Positions 1-12,182 of a stretch of 64,000 nucleotides of DNA are shown here, in pieces; the stretch's first letter is position 1, and every line of letters starts with the position of its first letter. The notes beneath the pieces were generated by a model. The model did no database searches and was not told the DNA's origin. It was given only the letters and a program-made list of their open reading frames with translations. The DNA is taken from positions 1,944,501-2,008,500 of the forward strand of contig CM042993.1 of NCBI GenBank assembly GCA_023678885.1. The letters are read 5' to 3'. Origin of the DNA: Pogostemon cablin. Lineage: Eukaryota; Streptophyta; Magnoliopsida; Lamiales; Lamiaceae. The position numbers were made by a program, and so were the translations under genes.

Positions 1-275
1 TGTTTGGTTCACTAAGGTTAATAGGTGGGTTAATAAAGTTTGTAAATGTGATAAGTAATGGATGAGCATTATAATTCCCTTAATTCCATATTAGTTTCAT
101 AGGATATTATAACACACTTCCCATCAAGGTTGTATTTCACAGGGCCCCTTGCTTTTTATTAATGGGATTAGATGAAAATTAAGCACGCATAAATCCAATT
201 AGCATATAAATTCTCTAATTTTTAGAAAATTTCAAGGCCCAATGAGTATTATTAATTTAAAGTGAACCAAACACA
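1..275. mobile_element. MITE-like element with terminal inverted repeats
   Basis: The window opens with TGTTTGGTTCACT, and its inverse ends near 275 (agtgaaccaaacaca). The two ends pair over roughly 16-20 bases with a non-coding AT-rich middle, the layout of a short non-autonomous DNA transposon. The left flank is outside the window, so the target duplication and superfamily cannot be fixed. PIF/Harbinger or hAT are both possible. Confidence 0.55.
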
Positions 276-1763
276 TCATCTAAAAAGAGAGGAAAACATG
301 ACAATGAAACAATGGCATTAAGATCCGTATGAAGTATTGTAAGATCCGGATCCAAAAGAAAAAGGCCCATATGGATTGGGTTGAGACACCAACCAGCATT
401 CAGAAACATTTGCTTCAAATATGTTGGACTTTAATGTAGTGCATGATAGTGAACTCCTAGATGTAATGAAATAACTAATCTCATTTAATTTCCCTTTTTT
501 CTGATTCACAGGGCATGGACCTAAATTTTTTAAACCTCACAACCACTTTGTGTTGACAAATCAAGATTGGATGGATCTTGTGTCCAAACCCTAAATTTAT
601 GACCCCACCCCTACTCACCTAATTCATCTCTTCACTACCAAAAACTACTCTACTTGGTAAAATGGATGCAAGAAAAAAAAATCACGTAACACCAACATAT
701 AAGTTTTATAAGAATATTATCAATTCAATACCTGAAAAATGAGTAAATTATCAATTAAAGGTTTGAAATATATATAACTATCAATTCAGAGTCTAAAATT
801 GACACGAATTGTCTCTTATTTTATCAATTCAAAACCTGAATTTATAATTTTGTAAATTGATACGAAAAAAAAAATCGGATCCCAATTTGATAATTTACTC
901 CCAGACCTTGAATTGAAAAAACTCATTTTGCGAAGTTTCAAAATTTATGACATCTAATACTCTAACGAGTTTGTCTCCTGTGAAACGGAATCTTCTTACA
1001 TATAGGGATAAAGTTTAACATGAAAGTCTAAAGTTGATAAAATAACTATAGTTGACGTGAGAATGAATTCATGTCGTGATTACATTTTATAGATCATTTA
1101 CCTATTCTTTATGGAATTAATAATATAATTAAAGCATGAAATTCTTGGGATAGCTAGCCAGCCTTCATGTCAATGGGATGTTTAAGACATTATCGGATTT
1201 ATTGCCTTAATTAGTGGAAGAATAATTGGAGCCAGCTTAGTTTTGCTCTGTTTAAAATGCTCTACGGATATTAAATATCACGTGTCTGGTTGACAAAAAC
1301 TCAAATGTAACCATCAATCTTTTTTATTTTTTTGAAAAAATGTAACTAACATTAAATTGTGACCCTTACCACTTTCTTATGAAATTTCTTCTGGACAAGA
1401 TTTAACTACTTATACATTACATTTATAGCACAACCGCCTCGTTATTTTAACTAACTCGTCTCGTGTTCGGTTCGATTATTTTTCTATGAACAAACTACAA
1501 CTTTAATTAACTAAACAATAGCTTTGACATTGTTTAAAACCAAACTAGAATACAAGAAATATGTCGTTGAAACGCAACATGGAAGTGTTCGATTTATACA
1601 AATCTTCTTTTATAAAGTTATTTAAATTATTTTTTTTCACAAGCATACATAAATGATGATAATAACATAACTATTTCTTCTTCAAGTGATCAATATGAGG
1701 ATACTGCAGGCCCCCCGAAATTAATCTATTCATTTAAAGAATTCCCACTGCTCTTTTACAAAG
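276..1763. other. Intergenic DNA, no gene seen
   Basis: AT-rich sequence with stops in all frames and no recognisable coding homology. The short open frame at 318-509 (minus) has no recognisable domain or plausible gene structure. I see no RNA gene here. Confidence 0.6.
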
Positions 1764-2020
1764 GGGTTAATTGCAAATTGCAAATAAAACCATGAACTTT
1801 ACACCTATTGCAAATTAATCATCACTTTTAAGAAATTACAAAAAAAACAATCACCTTTAAGTATTGTTGCAAACCACACCCAATTTTTAACTATAAGTAT
1901 GAGTTTTTTGGGTGCGTTTTGCAATAATACTTAAAGGTGATGGTTTTTTTTGCAATTTCTTAAAAATAGGGATTAACTTGTAATAGGTGTAAAATTCCTG
2001 GTTTTATTTGCAATTAACCC
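1764..2020. mobile_element. Mutator-like foldback MITE, copy 1
   Basis: The element starts GGGTTAATTGCAAA and ends with the inverse, TTTGCAATTAACCC. Both arms pair along most of the 257 bp, giving a near-complete foldback. Flanks are tttacaaag (1755-1763) and tttataaag (2021-2029), a 9-bp target duplication with one mismatch, as expected for Mutator-like insertion. A second copy with its own 9-bp duplication is at 20402-20639. There is no coding capacity. Confidence 0.8.
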
Positions 2021-2795
2021 TTTATAAAGAGATATACTCCACATGTTGTATTAAGACAAACTTGTATATTGATGTTCAATAAAGATTAAGAAAATACCTT
2101 GAATATGACTAGAAATAGGATTTCTTCACATTTTTCATACCTTAATCTTACTTAATAGTACTCCACTTAGTTTTTGGGTATTGTGAAAGGCAGTTAGTAA
2201 AGCAACCCATTTATGAATCAATATTTGTGAGGATTGAGTGATTGAATCATATTTATGAATCTCTTTTTACCATCATATACTCCCTTAGTGGCACTTGTTC
2301 TGTTTTTGGGTGGTGCAAATTATCGTAAGACTAATGGAAATGAAAAGTGTGAAGATAATTGTATTGGGTGGTGTAATTATCGTAAGATCGATAGAAATGA
2401 AAAGTGTGAAGATGATTGTAGAAATGTATTATGAATTATTATGTGGTTCTTCTATTCATACTAGTTTATTCATGTGCTCACAAACAACAATATATCTTGT
2501 GTGTACATATATTTATTTTATTTTATAAAATATTAGAGTAAACAACTAGCAACTAACTGAACTAACATTTAAAAAAAAAAAAAAAGTAAATGTGATTGAA
2601 AAGATGAAGTTAGGAAACAACGCGCAAAGAGTGGGGCTGTGATATTCTTCATCGCAAGACCCACACCACACTCTCTACTCTACTACCACTTCTGTGGACC
2701 ACCCTTCAATCTTCATTCTACACCCCAAAAATGGATCATTACCTTATTTTCTGTAAATTGCCTATAATTTCTGTAAATTCCCTATATTTTTTTTT
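2021..2795. other. Intergenic DNA with a short tandem duplication
   Basis: No gene is recognisable. A roughly 58-bp unit is present twice in direct orientation at about 2307-2364 and 2366-2421 (shared tgggtggtg...atcgtaaga...gaaatgaaaagtgtgaaga), differing by a few substitutions and a one-base indel. The 77-codon open frame across it is a by-product of the duplication. Confidence 0.6.
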
Positions 2796-3103
2796 GGGTA
2801 AATTACCAAAATCCCTCAAGAGATTTGTCCACATTACCAAATAAATTCAGTGGTTTGAAAAAATACCAATTACCCCCTTTAAAAAATATTTTTTTAAAAA
2901 AAATAGTAAAATTTAAAAATACAATGTTAAATATATGAATCTTTAATGCCATTTCCATCCTTTTTTATTTTAAGAAAAAATGTATGTTTATTAATGTTCA
3001 AATAAAAAACAAGTTAAAGGGAGTAATTAATAATTTTTTAAACCACCGAATTTATTTGGTAGTTTGGACAAACCTCGAGGGAATTTTTTTTAATAATTTA
3101 CCC
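2796..3103. mobile_element. Foldback MITE downstream of the PTB gene
   Basis: The 308-bp segment begins GGGTAAATTACCAAA and ends TAATTTACCC. The arms pair over about 100 bases each (left caagagatttgtcca, right tggacaaacctcgag). Flanks are T-rich, so a target duplication cannot be read cleanly. The terminal GGGT/ACCC and long arms suggest a Mutator-like MITE. It lies within 500 bp of the PTB stop codon and could contribute to that gene's 3' flank. Confidence 0.65.
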
Positions 3104-3569
3104 TAATTTTTTTGAGTTGCTAATTGTAATAAACTTCATTTTTATATACTACACAAAACACATTGTTCGTTATGTCATTCCTCGTTTAATTTGGTGGATT
3201 AAATTACATCACCAAGCCCTGAGAATACCAAGATTTTCACCATTGCAAGTTTGCATCTAATTGGTCAAACCACTAACATGAGTAGTCAAATTAAATAGTC
3301 TGACATTGCAGGGGTTTGTTTAGATTTGATTTTGGCCTGTGAGGACTTCTTCCTGCTAACGAATGAAACTGGTCGATAAGTTTTATTTTATTTTTAAAAA
3401 AAAAGGCCAGAAATCTGGAAAATTAATTGAAAATAAAATAAAACGAAAGTTACAGCTTAAGAAAAGCAAGGCTGTAAATGGTGAAGCTTCTGGTGAGATA
3501 TACAGCTAGAATGCATAACTGCAAGTGATTTTTTTAACTTGCTGGCAATAATACGATAAAGGGCACAAC

Positions 3570-6500
3570 TCAAGAACCATAATATTGGGGTTGATTCGCG
3601 CCACCGGGCTGATGAAGGGGCTGACCACCACTCACCTGAGGGTTGGGCGAGCCGAAAGGAGGTATAGCAGCAGCTACATAAGCAGGATGCGGCGATGAAG
3701 CTGGAGCATACAATTGACCAGGAAATGCGCTCGAAGCAGAAACGAAGGTTGGATTGCCTACAGGTCCAGCTTGGCCCCATGAGGGAGGAGGTGCTGAGGG
3801 AGCTTGAGTTGATGGCATGCTACCAGGAGCTTGCGGCATTGGAAGAGATATCGAGACAGTGTAATCTCTGCTTTTGTCACTGTAAGCCTACAAAATACAT
3901 GCATAACCCCTTAATTCTGCAATGAAGAGCTATAAACCGAGAGGTTAAAAAGTGCCGAGAAAGAATACACTAATGCAGCAACTCCCTTGTTTTATTATCA
4001 ACTATTTTTATTTGGTTGCAAAAAGATCTCCATTTATTCCTCTCGAAATCGATTTCACAAATTCTAACTCGAAAGCACATTTTTATACCTTTACATTGAG
4101 ATCAGTATGACGAGAGTATGATATATGAAGTTTACAATAGCCTCCATCATATATGCAATGGCCCTCTAAAGCATCTTTTGCCACAGTTGCAGTTGGGATG
4201 TCTGCAGCAAAAAAAAAAAAAAAAATAAATAAATAATGAATAAGTTAAGCACATAATTTATTTTATTTAATTATCATAAGCACAACACAGAAAATATTTA
4301 AATACAGCTAAAATCAACAGTTTGATGATCTATACTAAAATAAGTAGTACTACATACTATATATGCTGTGCCCTTTATCGTGATGGTTTACCTCGTTCTG
4401 GTCACATGTAACTTAGTTTGGATTTTTGTGCAAGGGAATAACTACAAGAAATTTCAAGTAATACGATAAACTTACTTTAGAAACCAGTAGGAGTTTTGAA
4501 ACATGCTTTTCTTTTCTTTTTGTGGTAGTGTGTGTGTGTGTGTGGGGGGGGGGGGGGGGATATATCCAACAATCAGGGAAGAAAACTGAAACCCACTGCC
4601 AATACCAAACAGGAACAAATCAACTCATACTATATAAACTACAAAGCTAGTCCTAAAATACTTCTGCGTAATATGTAGACTTTAGTATACTTTCTCATGT
4701 TTCCGTTGACCGAAACTTGAGAGGAGGCACAGTTTTTACAGATAACGTACCAGGATACTGGATTAGTGCCTGAGTTCCACCATTCTTTTCAAATATTGCA
4801 ATCTTTTGGACAGTTCCAAAAGCAGAAAATACCTAATGAAAGAACATTGCATGATTACAAAGCAATAGGCACATGATTTGGTAATAAGTGAATTTGGCCA
4901 CTATTTGAAACTCCTAAATATGTGAAATGAATGGAACAATAAGAACAACTAATTACCGTGTGAAGAACATCCACTGTAACGGCATACTGCATATTCTCAA
5001 TAGAAGCAAGAAGCACATTACTCTCAAATTCCTTTTTCTTCCCATCGGGACCTACAACAGGCTGGATAAAGGATATTTTAAATAACCTTCTGCACAAAAC
5101 CAATGAACTGGTAAAAAAAAAATTTCAGTTCAAAGAAATGTACCTGAAGGAAACCTTCCATAGCGGTGGGATTAACAGGAAGATTGGGATTTGTATAATC
5201 CCTGCAGGATTAAGGATAAAAAGTGCTTGTCAGAAAAATGTTAGATAGTACAAGTCAAATAAACAGAATAACTCAGATCCAAAGTCTATAGTATATTCAT
5301 TAAGACGCATACATTCCTAGCTTTAAAGAAAAAGGTGACTATTTACCAAAATCAAAAACACACATTCAACTTAAGCGCTTACGAAGTAATAGTTATGTAA
5401 ATGCTACAACAAGCCAAAGCCAAAAATAATATTAATGTGCTACATCAAATGACTGAATCAGGGAAAATAACAGGTGATTGATAAGTTGTCAAGAGTAGAG
5501 AAAACATTCTCTGACCGCCTACTCCACAGCACACCATTGCCCCAAAGATACCACCAGACAAAATGAATTTTGTTCAAGACAACATTAGAACTAAACAATG
5601 AAGAAAACAACCCGCTTAGAATTCTGCAATCAGTATCTCGTTCTCAAGAGAATAAGAAGGAAAATGGAAAGAAGAATAAGTAACGTAGGTAATGAGAAAT
5701 TATAAAAGTCATAAGCATAAAACCCTCAAATCTACAGGAGCCACATCATATACTAGCAGCAACTGGTATCTGAAGAGCCTTTCTTTAGCAATGTTCTAAA
5801 GCTTCAAAGTGATCAATCCAACTACTTTGCGAATGGGCTAAGAAAGAACACTCTACTTCAATCAGGAAGCTTCCATAAGGTACATGTCTGCAATCTAGAT
5901 TTCTCAACCTCAGTAAAAAAAACCCCAAAGAATACAGAAACAAGTTCCTTTCAATGTGGCAACAGAGAAAACCATGAAACAAACAATAACAAAATTATAC
6001 ATTAATAATCATGTAAAAAGCTCACTGAAAATATCAAAATTAAAGGCGCCAAGAAACTGCAAAAACATTTTTATATTGCAATAAAAGTGTAAAACCAAGC
6101 TTATTAGATGTTATGCATTATGTCCAAAATCTAAATAGGCAAGGTTATGGAACCCAGAAGAAAAATCAAAAGGAAAAAAGAGAAAGAAATTATAAGATGG
6201 AGAATATTACTACGAAGCCATGAAAATACACATCTGTGTAATAGCTGCTGAGCTTCACTAAACCCTAAATGAAAAAAACAATCAATTAGAGAAATCACAT
6301 TTTGTCAGTGTGTTTTATTAAAAGGAAGAACTGATGAAAATGATGAGACAGATAAACAGAATATTTGGAAAATCAAAATATTAAAGGACAACTTTTACCT
6401 GCTTCGATGGGATTGAAACTTAATATTCAAATCCGTGTGAGCAGAGTACGATATGCGTAAATAACACTCGCTTAAATGACTGGGAAGAAGGTATCTGAAA

Positions 6501-8766
6501 TTTTAACAGTACAGGGTAAATTCACCAATTTGAAAACTCCACTTACTGAATGTTAGAACAATAAGAGTATAAGTTAATCATAACACGATGCTCAAGTACA
6601 TGCCTGGGTATACTTCTACCATCCAATGAATCCCTTGCTGTAGATGCAGTCTGAACATCACCGTACTGAATTAAAGCCTGTCATATTTTATCAGCATCAA
6701 TAAATGTAATTTAGAAATATGCAGAATTTTTTTTAAAAGCTATGTCCAAACTTGACCTGAAATCCAGCAGCTTTTTCAAATGTAGCAATCTTGTAGACGT
6801 AACCAAAAGCTGAAAATACCTGAGAAGCATTGACTTTAATATCACCATATCACAGAGCAAGTGAATCGATAACAGACAAGTAAGAAGAAGTCAAGAGCTA
6901 ATTTTCAATCAAATATTGCAAGGGGTATATCAACAAATAAGATATAAGTGCAGAAAAACACATGTACTGCGAGAAGATAGACCTTATAACGTAGTCACAT
7001 GACTATATATCCAGATTGTCTCCAACAAAAGACTCTAAAAGGGACCATCTGTGATTTAATTTTGTCTTGTCAAAATTAAAATCATATAGAGAAACACTAC
7101 TTTCAGGAAAGTAATTGACATCAGAATTTAAGCTTCTACCGAGAGACTATGAGAAGAGTTTTTCAGACAACAACACAACGTTTAATATCACAAACATGGA
7201 ACACCAAATTCTTTCAGTAATGGACAACAAACATGCATCATAGCTGAACTGTCATAAAAGAGTTCTTGTGGGTCTAGAAAACTGTGGAGATTATCATAGC
7301 ATAGTTGTGTTGTCCTCTGAAAAACTCTTTCAGTAATGGACAACGAACATGCATCATAGCTGAACTGTCATAAAACAGTTCTTGTGGGTCTAGAAAACAG
7401 TGGAGGTTATCATAGCATAACAATTGACATTGCGAAGAAAGGAAACCATTAAAACTGAAGAACAAACAATACGTGAGAATCTGTCCAAGAAGCCAATAAA
7501 TTTTCTTCTTCAATATAAAAGAACACAGAACTATTGAATATATAAAAACATGTTAGCTCAATTTTAAGGAGTAGCTAACTCACTTAACCAACTTTCTACA
7601 ATCTTGCCTTCACCCGACAGGATAAGAATTTTTTTCAAGAAGAAAGATTTATGCATCTGTAAAAGAATATTACCAAGTGAATGACATCAATGCTGACATC
7701 ACCAGCCTCTACGCCCTCGATGGTCACAAGCAAAACATTTCCTGGGACATCTCCAGGACTTCTGTTGTTGACAATTTCATGCCTGTTTGAGTATTGTATG
7801 TACACAGTTTTTCCACGAATCTGAGCAGGCTCTGAAGATGAAGCATAGTACGTAACCATATTAATTGCCTGGTTAAGATCGACCTGCAAAATAGGGTCAC
7901 AATTCGTTAAGTGCATACAATGAAAAGGATTCTTGAGGACTTCGAGGTCTCTTTCCAGCGATTCATCCAGAACAAAATTGCTAAAGTGATGGAAGTTGTT
8001 GTGGCTCAGTTGCGCACTTCACATATGAATCTGAATATGGTCACAAACATGACGTGAGTGTTTATTCTTCTCCATGTTAAATTAACACGTTTGTTTTAGG
8101 CCAATAATGCAATAAATCAAATCTAATTATCGTCCATGCATTAAGTGTACACTCAATTCCGATCATCCATGTCTCTCCGCAGACATTTATAGTTCTAGAC
8201 TTCTAGTTTTAATATTTAACTCGCTTCACAGTTTTTCAAAGCTAAAATAGTATCAACTTAATCTTAGTTGTCAACATATACATCTTGACGCAGGTAGCTA
8301 AATGAATTGTTTATTTAAATATTACGTTCTGTTTCCTACACTAAAGGCAACCATAGTGCTAGAACGTTCATGGTTATAAAATTTCTTCGATTAACCTCTT
8401 AGAAGTTTGTTTTCGTTAAATGAATACGTCCGAGAAATGACTTCATCATTTTCTTCTTTTTCTTAATTTCCTCCCCCGATGGCGATGGGGTTTACATCAG
8501 TCAAAAATCAACTCATTATCATGAATGGATGAGAAATTGTGACAAAAAGGAAAACAAAAACAAATTAGCAGAAAATACCATACAAATTCAACAAAAGCTT
8601 GGTTACGATTAGCCCCAACGTTGCACTTGGTGTTGACGATCTTGCCGAAGGGTTTACATATCTCGATGAGCTCCTCTTCGATGCACTCCCATGGAAGATT
8701 CCGGAGGTGTAGCACCTTCGAAGGCGTCTGCGTGTATCGGAATTGCTGTTGTCCCGATGCCGACAT
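3570..8766 (-). CDS. PTB: Polypyrimidine tract-binding protein (plant PTB1/PTB2 type)
   Basis: Ten coding exons read on the minus strand: 8766-8584, 7883-7674, 6819-6757, 6677-6604, 6494-6399, 5201-5144, 5061-4957, 4832-4751, 4201-4089, 3887-3570. They join in frame to 433 aa. Three RRM-type domains are visible: about 17-94 (VLHLRNLPWEC), 109-197 (GNVLLVTIEGVE) and 242-320 (NVLLASIENMQYAVT). A Pro/Gln/Ser/Ala-rich tail ends QPQYYGS. Length, domain order and tail match Arabidopsis PTB homologues 1 and 2, nuclear RNA-binding proteins that bind CU-rich RNA and control alternative splicing. All introns are GT-AG except intron 4 (6603-6495), which has a GC donor required to hold frame. Intron 2 carries a 93-bp direct duplication. 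The start codon is the first one in frame with the RRM1 lead-in. Exon edges were placed by eye. Confidence 0.93.
4527..4559. repeat. (GT)n followed by a 17-base G run, in PTB intron 8
   Basis: About eight GT dinucleotides run directly into an uninterrupted run of 17 G on the plus strand. In the PTB transcript (minus strand) this is a C17 run followed by CA repeats within the intron between exons 8 and 9. It is a likely length-variable site and hard to sequence. Confidence 0.9.
7211..7419. repeat. Direct 93-bp duplication inside PTB intron 2
   Basis: The segments 7211-7303 and 7327-7419 are direct copies with 4 differences, separated by 23 bp. Each starts ctttcagtaatggacaac and carries gtgggtctag. 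On the transcribed minus strand each copy supplies a ttttctag/acccac sequence that looks like a 3' splice site, followed by pyrimidine-containing stretches. The location in intron 2 of a PTB gene makes a regulated cassette exon a possibility. Confidence 0.85.
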
Positions 8767-8935
8767 CGTCGTAATGCTCCGTCGGGTTGGGGTTTAACAA
8801 AATTCAAGGATTTCGATAATTGGGGATTAGGGTTGCTGGTTGTTCTTTGATCCTCTTTGTTTCCCTTTCTTTTCAAAATATGGAGCATAGGGTAATTATG
8901 GGTACAACGGGTGCACCCATGTGATTTTATATTTT
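8767..8935 (-). promoter_or_regulatory. Promoter and 5' leader of the PTB gene
   Basis: Upstream of the PTB start (minus strand) is a leader with a telo-box-type AACCCTAA (plus 8823-8832, ttagggtt), common in plant genes for RNA metabolism, and a TATA-like ATATAAAAT near 8925. An out-of-frame ATG at 8888 opens a frame overlapping exon 1. Whether it lies in the mRNA depends on the unknown transcription start. Confidence 0.45.
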
Positions 8936-9842
8936 GTGCATTTATTTATATTTATTTTTGTTTAATGGGAGTAATAAATAAATATTTTAATAAATGTATA
9001 ATTTTTGTATTAAATTTTTATTAAAAAATTAATAAAGTGTATATATTTTTTTATTTATTAATGTATAAGTAGGTAACCTATATCATGATTTATAAATGTA
9101 GTGAAGGTATAATTGTTAATAATATAAATTTTAAAAAGTCAAATTTTAAATAGGTGGATATTATTTCCGAAATGTTATATACTCCTCTCTGTTCATTGAA
9201 AAAGTATTATCTACTTCTTACAGTAGATTAAAAAGTATAATAAAAATGATAATTTAATGTAATATGTTAAAGACTGTAATATTTTAATGTATATTGTATA
9301 AATGTATTAATATTATATATAGGCCTATAAAGACATACCTATTCCATCTTTAGTTAAATTTTATATTTTTCGTTTTGTTCATCCCACATTAAATTCCAAT
9401 AAAAAATTAAATACATCAATTCTCACCAAAGTACATAATTAACTGCACATTTACCACTCTCACATAATAAATACAAAATATTTATAAATTATTTATTTAT
9501 TACCTAAAAAATATTCCATTACATTATCCTCGAAAAGTCAATATATAGTTGTTAAAAAAGTAAAATTTCTTATACTTGATGTATGGAGTAATTATGAAGA
9601 TTAAATTTGGATTGAATGAGTATTAATTGTTTTATACGATTCTTATTTACTAAAAAGAAAAATAAATTTTATAATGTGATGAATATAATGACAAAATAAA
9701 TACTCCTACATTTTAGCGAACGAAGAGAGTTTATACATAACATCTCTCTTTTTTTTCACAATATTTTATTTCAAGAGTAGTCTATTGTACTTTTGAGTAC
9801 ACAAAGTAAAAAAATATAAGTAACATTTTATTATAAAGAGTA

Positions 9843-10053
9843 CTCCTCCATCTCACCAAATAGTCTTTTTTTTTTATTCTCACTCAGAGGGTCCATTTTA
9901 TTCTCTATAAACATGGGACTCACACACTAATACAATTAAAATATGGAGTCCACACACTCATTAATACAATTATTCACTATATATTAAATTATAATACTAC
10001 TTAATTTACATGCAAAAAGAAAAAAAATACACATTTGCATGAGATGGAGGGAG
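9843..10053. mobile_element. Stowaway-like MITE
   Basis: The left end CTCCTCCATCTCACC and right end GAGATGGAGGGAG are inverted repeats, flanked on both sides by TA (9841-9842 and 10054-10055), the Tc1/mariner target. 211 bp, AT-rich, non-coding. Confidence 0.75.
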
Positions 10054-10756
10054 TATACATTTTATTATTATTTTATTTAAAGAATCACTTGAAATATGAA
10101 TAGTAATATTGTTAAATCAAGAAAATTATCTTCTTAATTTTTAAAAAAATGAAGACTTGTATACTAGAGAATAAAACATTCAATACATAATGATAGTGAA
10201 TCTAAGCGCACGCAAATTATTGTCTTATTATAATTGGGGCAAAGTATTATACGGAATAACGTGGGCGAATGCAAATTATTGCCTTATATTATTGGGGCAA
10301 AATATTACTCCATATGGAAATGTTACATGTTTGGATTTTTTTTCTTCTTATTTTATATTTTAGGTTGTATAGTATGTTTTATTATATATTTAAATTAAAT
10401 GTTCAGCATTAGATATGATTGCTTTAGCTTAATAGTCCAAATTTAAATTTAATAAAAATTTATTTTAAGGCTTTTTTTATTATACCTCTAGGTTTAACGT
10501 TTCTCCATTGGGCTATGATTGATTTAGTACAATAATATAAATTTAAATTTAATAAATTGTTATTAAATTTTCCTATCATATAGAGTTGGTCTCTTGTGTT
10601 CCTAACTAAAAAAAATATGCAAGGTGTAATATTTTGTTCTAAAAAGAGTATTATTTAATTAATATAAATATATAATTTTTTCATTAAAAAGATTGGAAAT
10701 ATGAATACAATAAAAATTTTCAATCAAAAGCTTGAAAAATGAATAATCTATCAATG

Positions 10757-10920
10757 AGTGAGGCTCATGTGCACCCGGGCGCAAAGAGCAAATTTCGTGC
10801 GCCTTTACAATTTTCATGCCCCTTTGCAATTTAAGCCCCTAGCAATACATAGATTTAAATAGAATGAGAGGGGGAGAGTTGTATTCACATAGTGACACGG
10901 AGGGTGCATGAGCTTCTGCC
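10757..10920. repeat. Dispersed ~160-bp repeat, copy 1
   Basis: Begins near gaggctcatgtgcaccc and ends near gggtgcatgagcttc, so its ends are inverted repeats. A diverged copy in opposite orientation lies at about 33195-33356, sharing tatgtattgcta and the caaaggggca motif. GC content is higher than the flanks. Probably a MITE of unknown family. Confidence 0.6.
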
Positions 10921-11149
10921 TTTATCAATTTGGGGTGTGAATTATTTTATTTATAAATACGGTAATTGAATTATAAAAAACTCACAATTAGATATCTTTA
11001 TTAATTTATTTGTTTATATTTAGATTTTATTTTATTTAGATTAGATAATTTTTTTTATTAAAATTAAAATTAAAAATAGTAAAGGAAATCCGATTACCCT
11101 AGTAATAATCACCACCCTTTATATACTAGTGTAATAACAGTTATTGGTG

Positions 11150-11314
11150 TGTAAATTCCGAGTTAGCGTCTAATTGAGGGGAAGTCCAAACCCTAGATAC
11201 TATTATACTCCAATCCATCTCGCAATTTCTTTCCATTACTTAAACCAACTCTGCTGTCACTTATATGCGAATCTCCCGTACCTAATTCCAATCCTCAACA
11301 ATTTCGCCATTTAG
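11150..11314 (+). promoter_or_regulatory. Probable 5' UTR exon and start region of the KH gene
   Basis: A less AT-rich stretch contains a telo box AAACCCTA at 11188-11195. A possible 5' splice site (ttag/gtataa) follows at 11314/11315, about 870 bp before the acceptor tttcag at 12176-12181 that precedes the start codon. This implies a long 5' UTR intron, a common plant arrangement. The donor choice is inferred from sequence only. Confidence 0.45.
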
Positions 11315-12182
11315 GTATAATTTCGTCACCGACTTCGAATGCCATCGATTCACTCCCTTTTCTTTTAATTCATATATGTACGAATTTTACTTTTTCAGGG
11401 ATTCATAGATCTAATTTATCTCCCGCGAGTTTGTGTTCTGTGACATTTTTTGTGTTGTAGATCTGATTTTTGGTTCCAAATCATGGGATGGTTTACTTGT
11501 TTTCCCCCTAATTTCTGTTTAATTTTAAAATTAAATATTCCGGGTTTTTATATATTTTTCTAATAATGTTTATGATAATTGAATTCAAAGTTATTTGATA
11601 CTATGAAATCTTGAACGTATTCGTTGATTACAAGTTAGATTATTTATTTATTTTTTTGTGTGGGGGTTTTGAATTCATGATATTTAGTGTGCTGTCCATG
11701 TATATGTTTATAACACGAGTGAAAATTAACCAATGTTGAATTTAGGATACTGGTAATTGGTAAATTATGATACTATATCATTTGGAACCTAAATATATTT
11801 ATTTGTGATGTAGTATGTTTTTGTGAATGGTTTGTTATTGGCATAATATGGGTCGGATTCAGCCATTCATATAAGTAGTTAAGTTTCAAGATTTGGTGGT
11901 GGTGTTTGCTTTCTTGATTTGCTCTCAGTTGGAAAGTACTCCTTATTTTGTGACCTGTCTTTCTTTTCTGTTTTAGAGAAACTTGGTAAATGGTAAACCA
12001 AAAAAATTTAAAAAATTAGTGTCTTTCAGAAATTGATAACCTGCATGAAAAACTAGTGGAAGTTTGCATGAGAGTTAATAATCCAGTCTTTACACTTCCC
12101 TGCATATGGATATTTTCAGTAATTGATATATTTTTTAAGTTTCATGCATTATTCAATAAACTGAGATGTTTCTTGTTTCAGA

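Larger units (their letters stand above)
8936..11150. other. AT-rich intergenic region between the divergent PTB and KH genes
   Basis: Very AT-rich, no gene recognised. It holds a clear Stowaway-like MITE (9843-10053), a possible longer foldback between about 9181 and 9731 (ends actcctctctgttc and gaacgaagagagtt, weakly paired), and a dispersed repeat at 10757-10920. Confidence 0.6.

Noticed and set aside
318..509. 63-codon minus-strand frame
   Set aside because: No recognisable domain, no gene context, and sequence typical of intergenic DNA.
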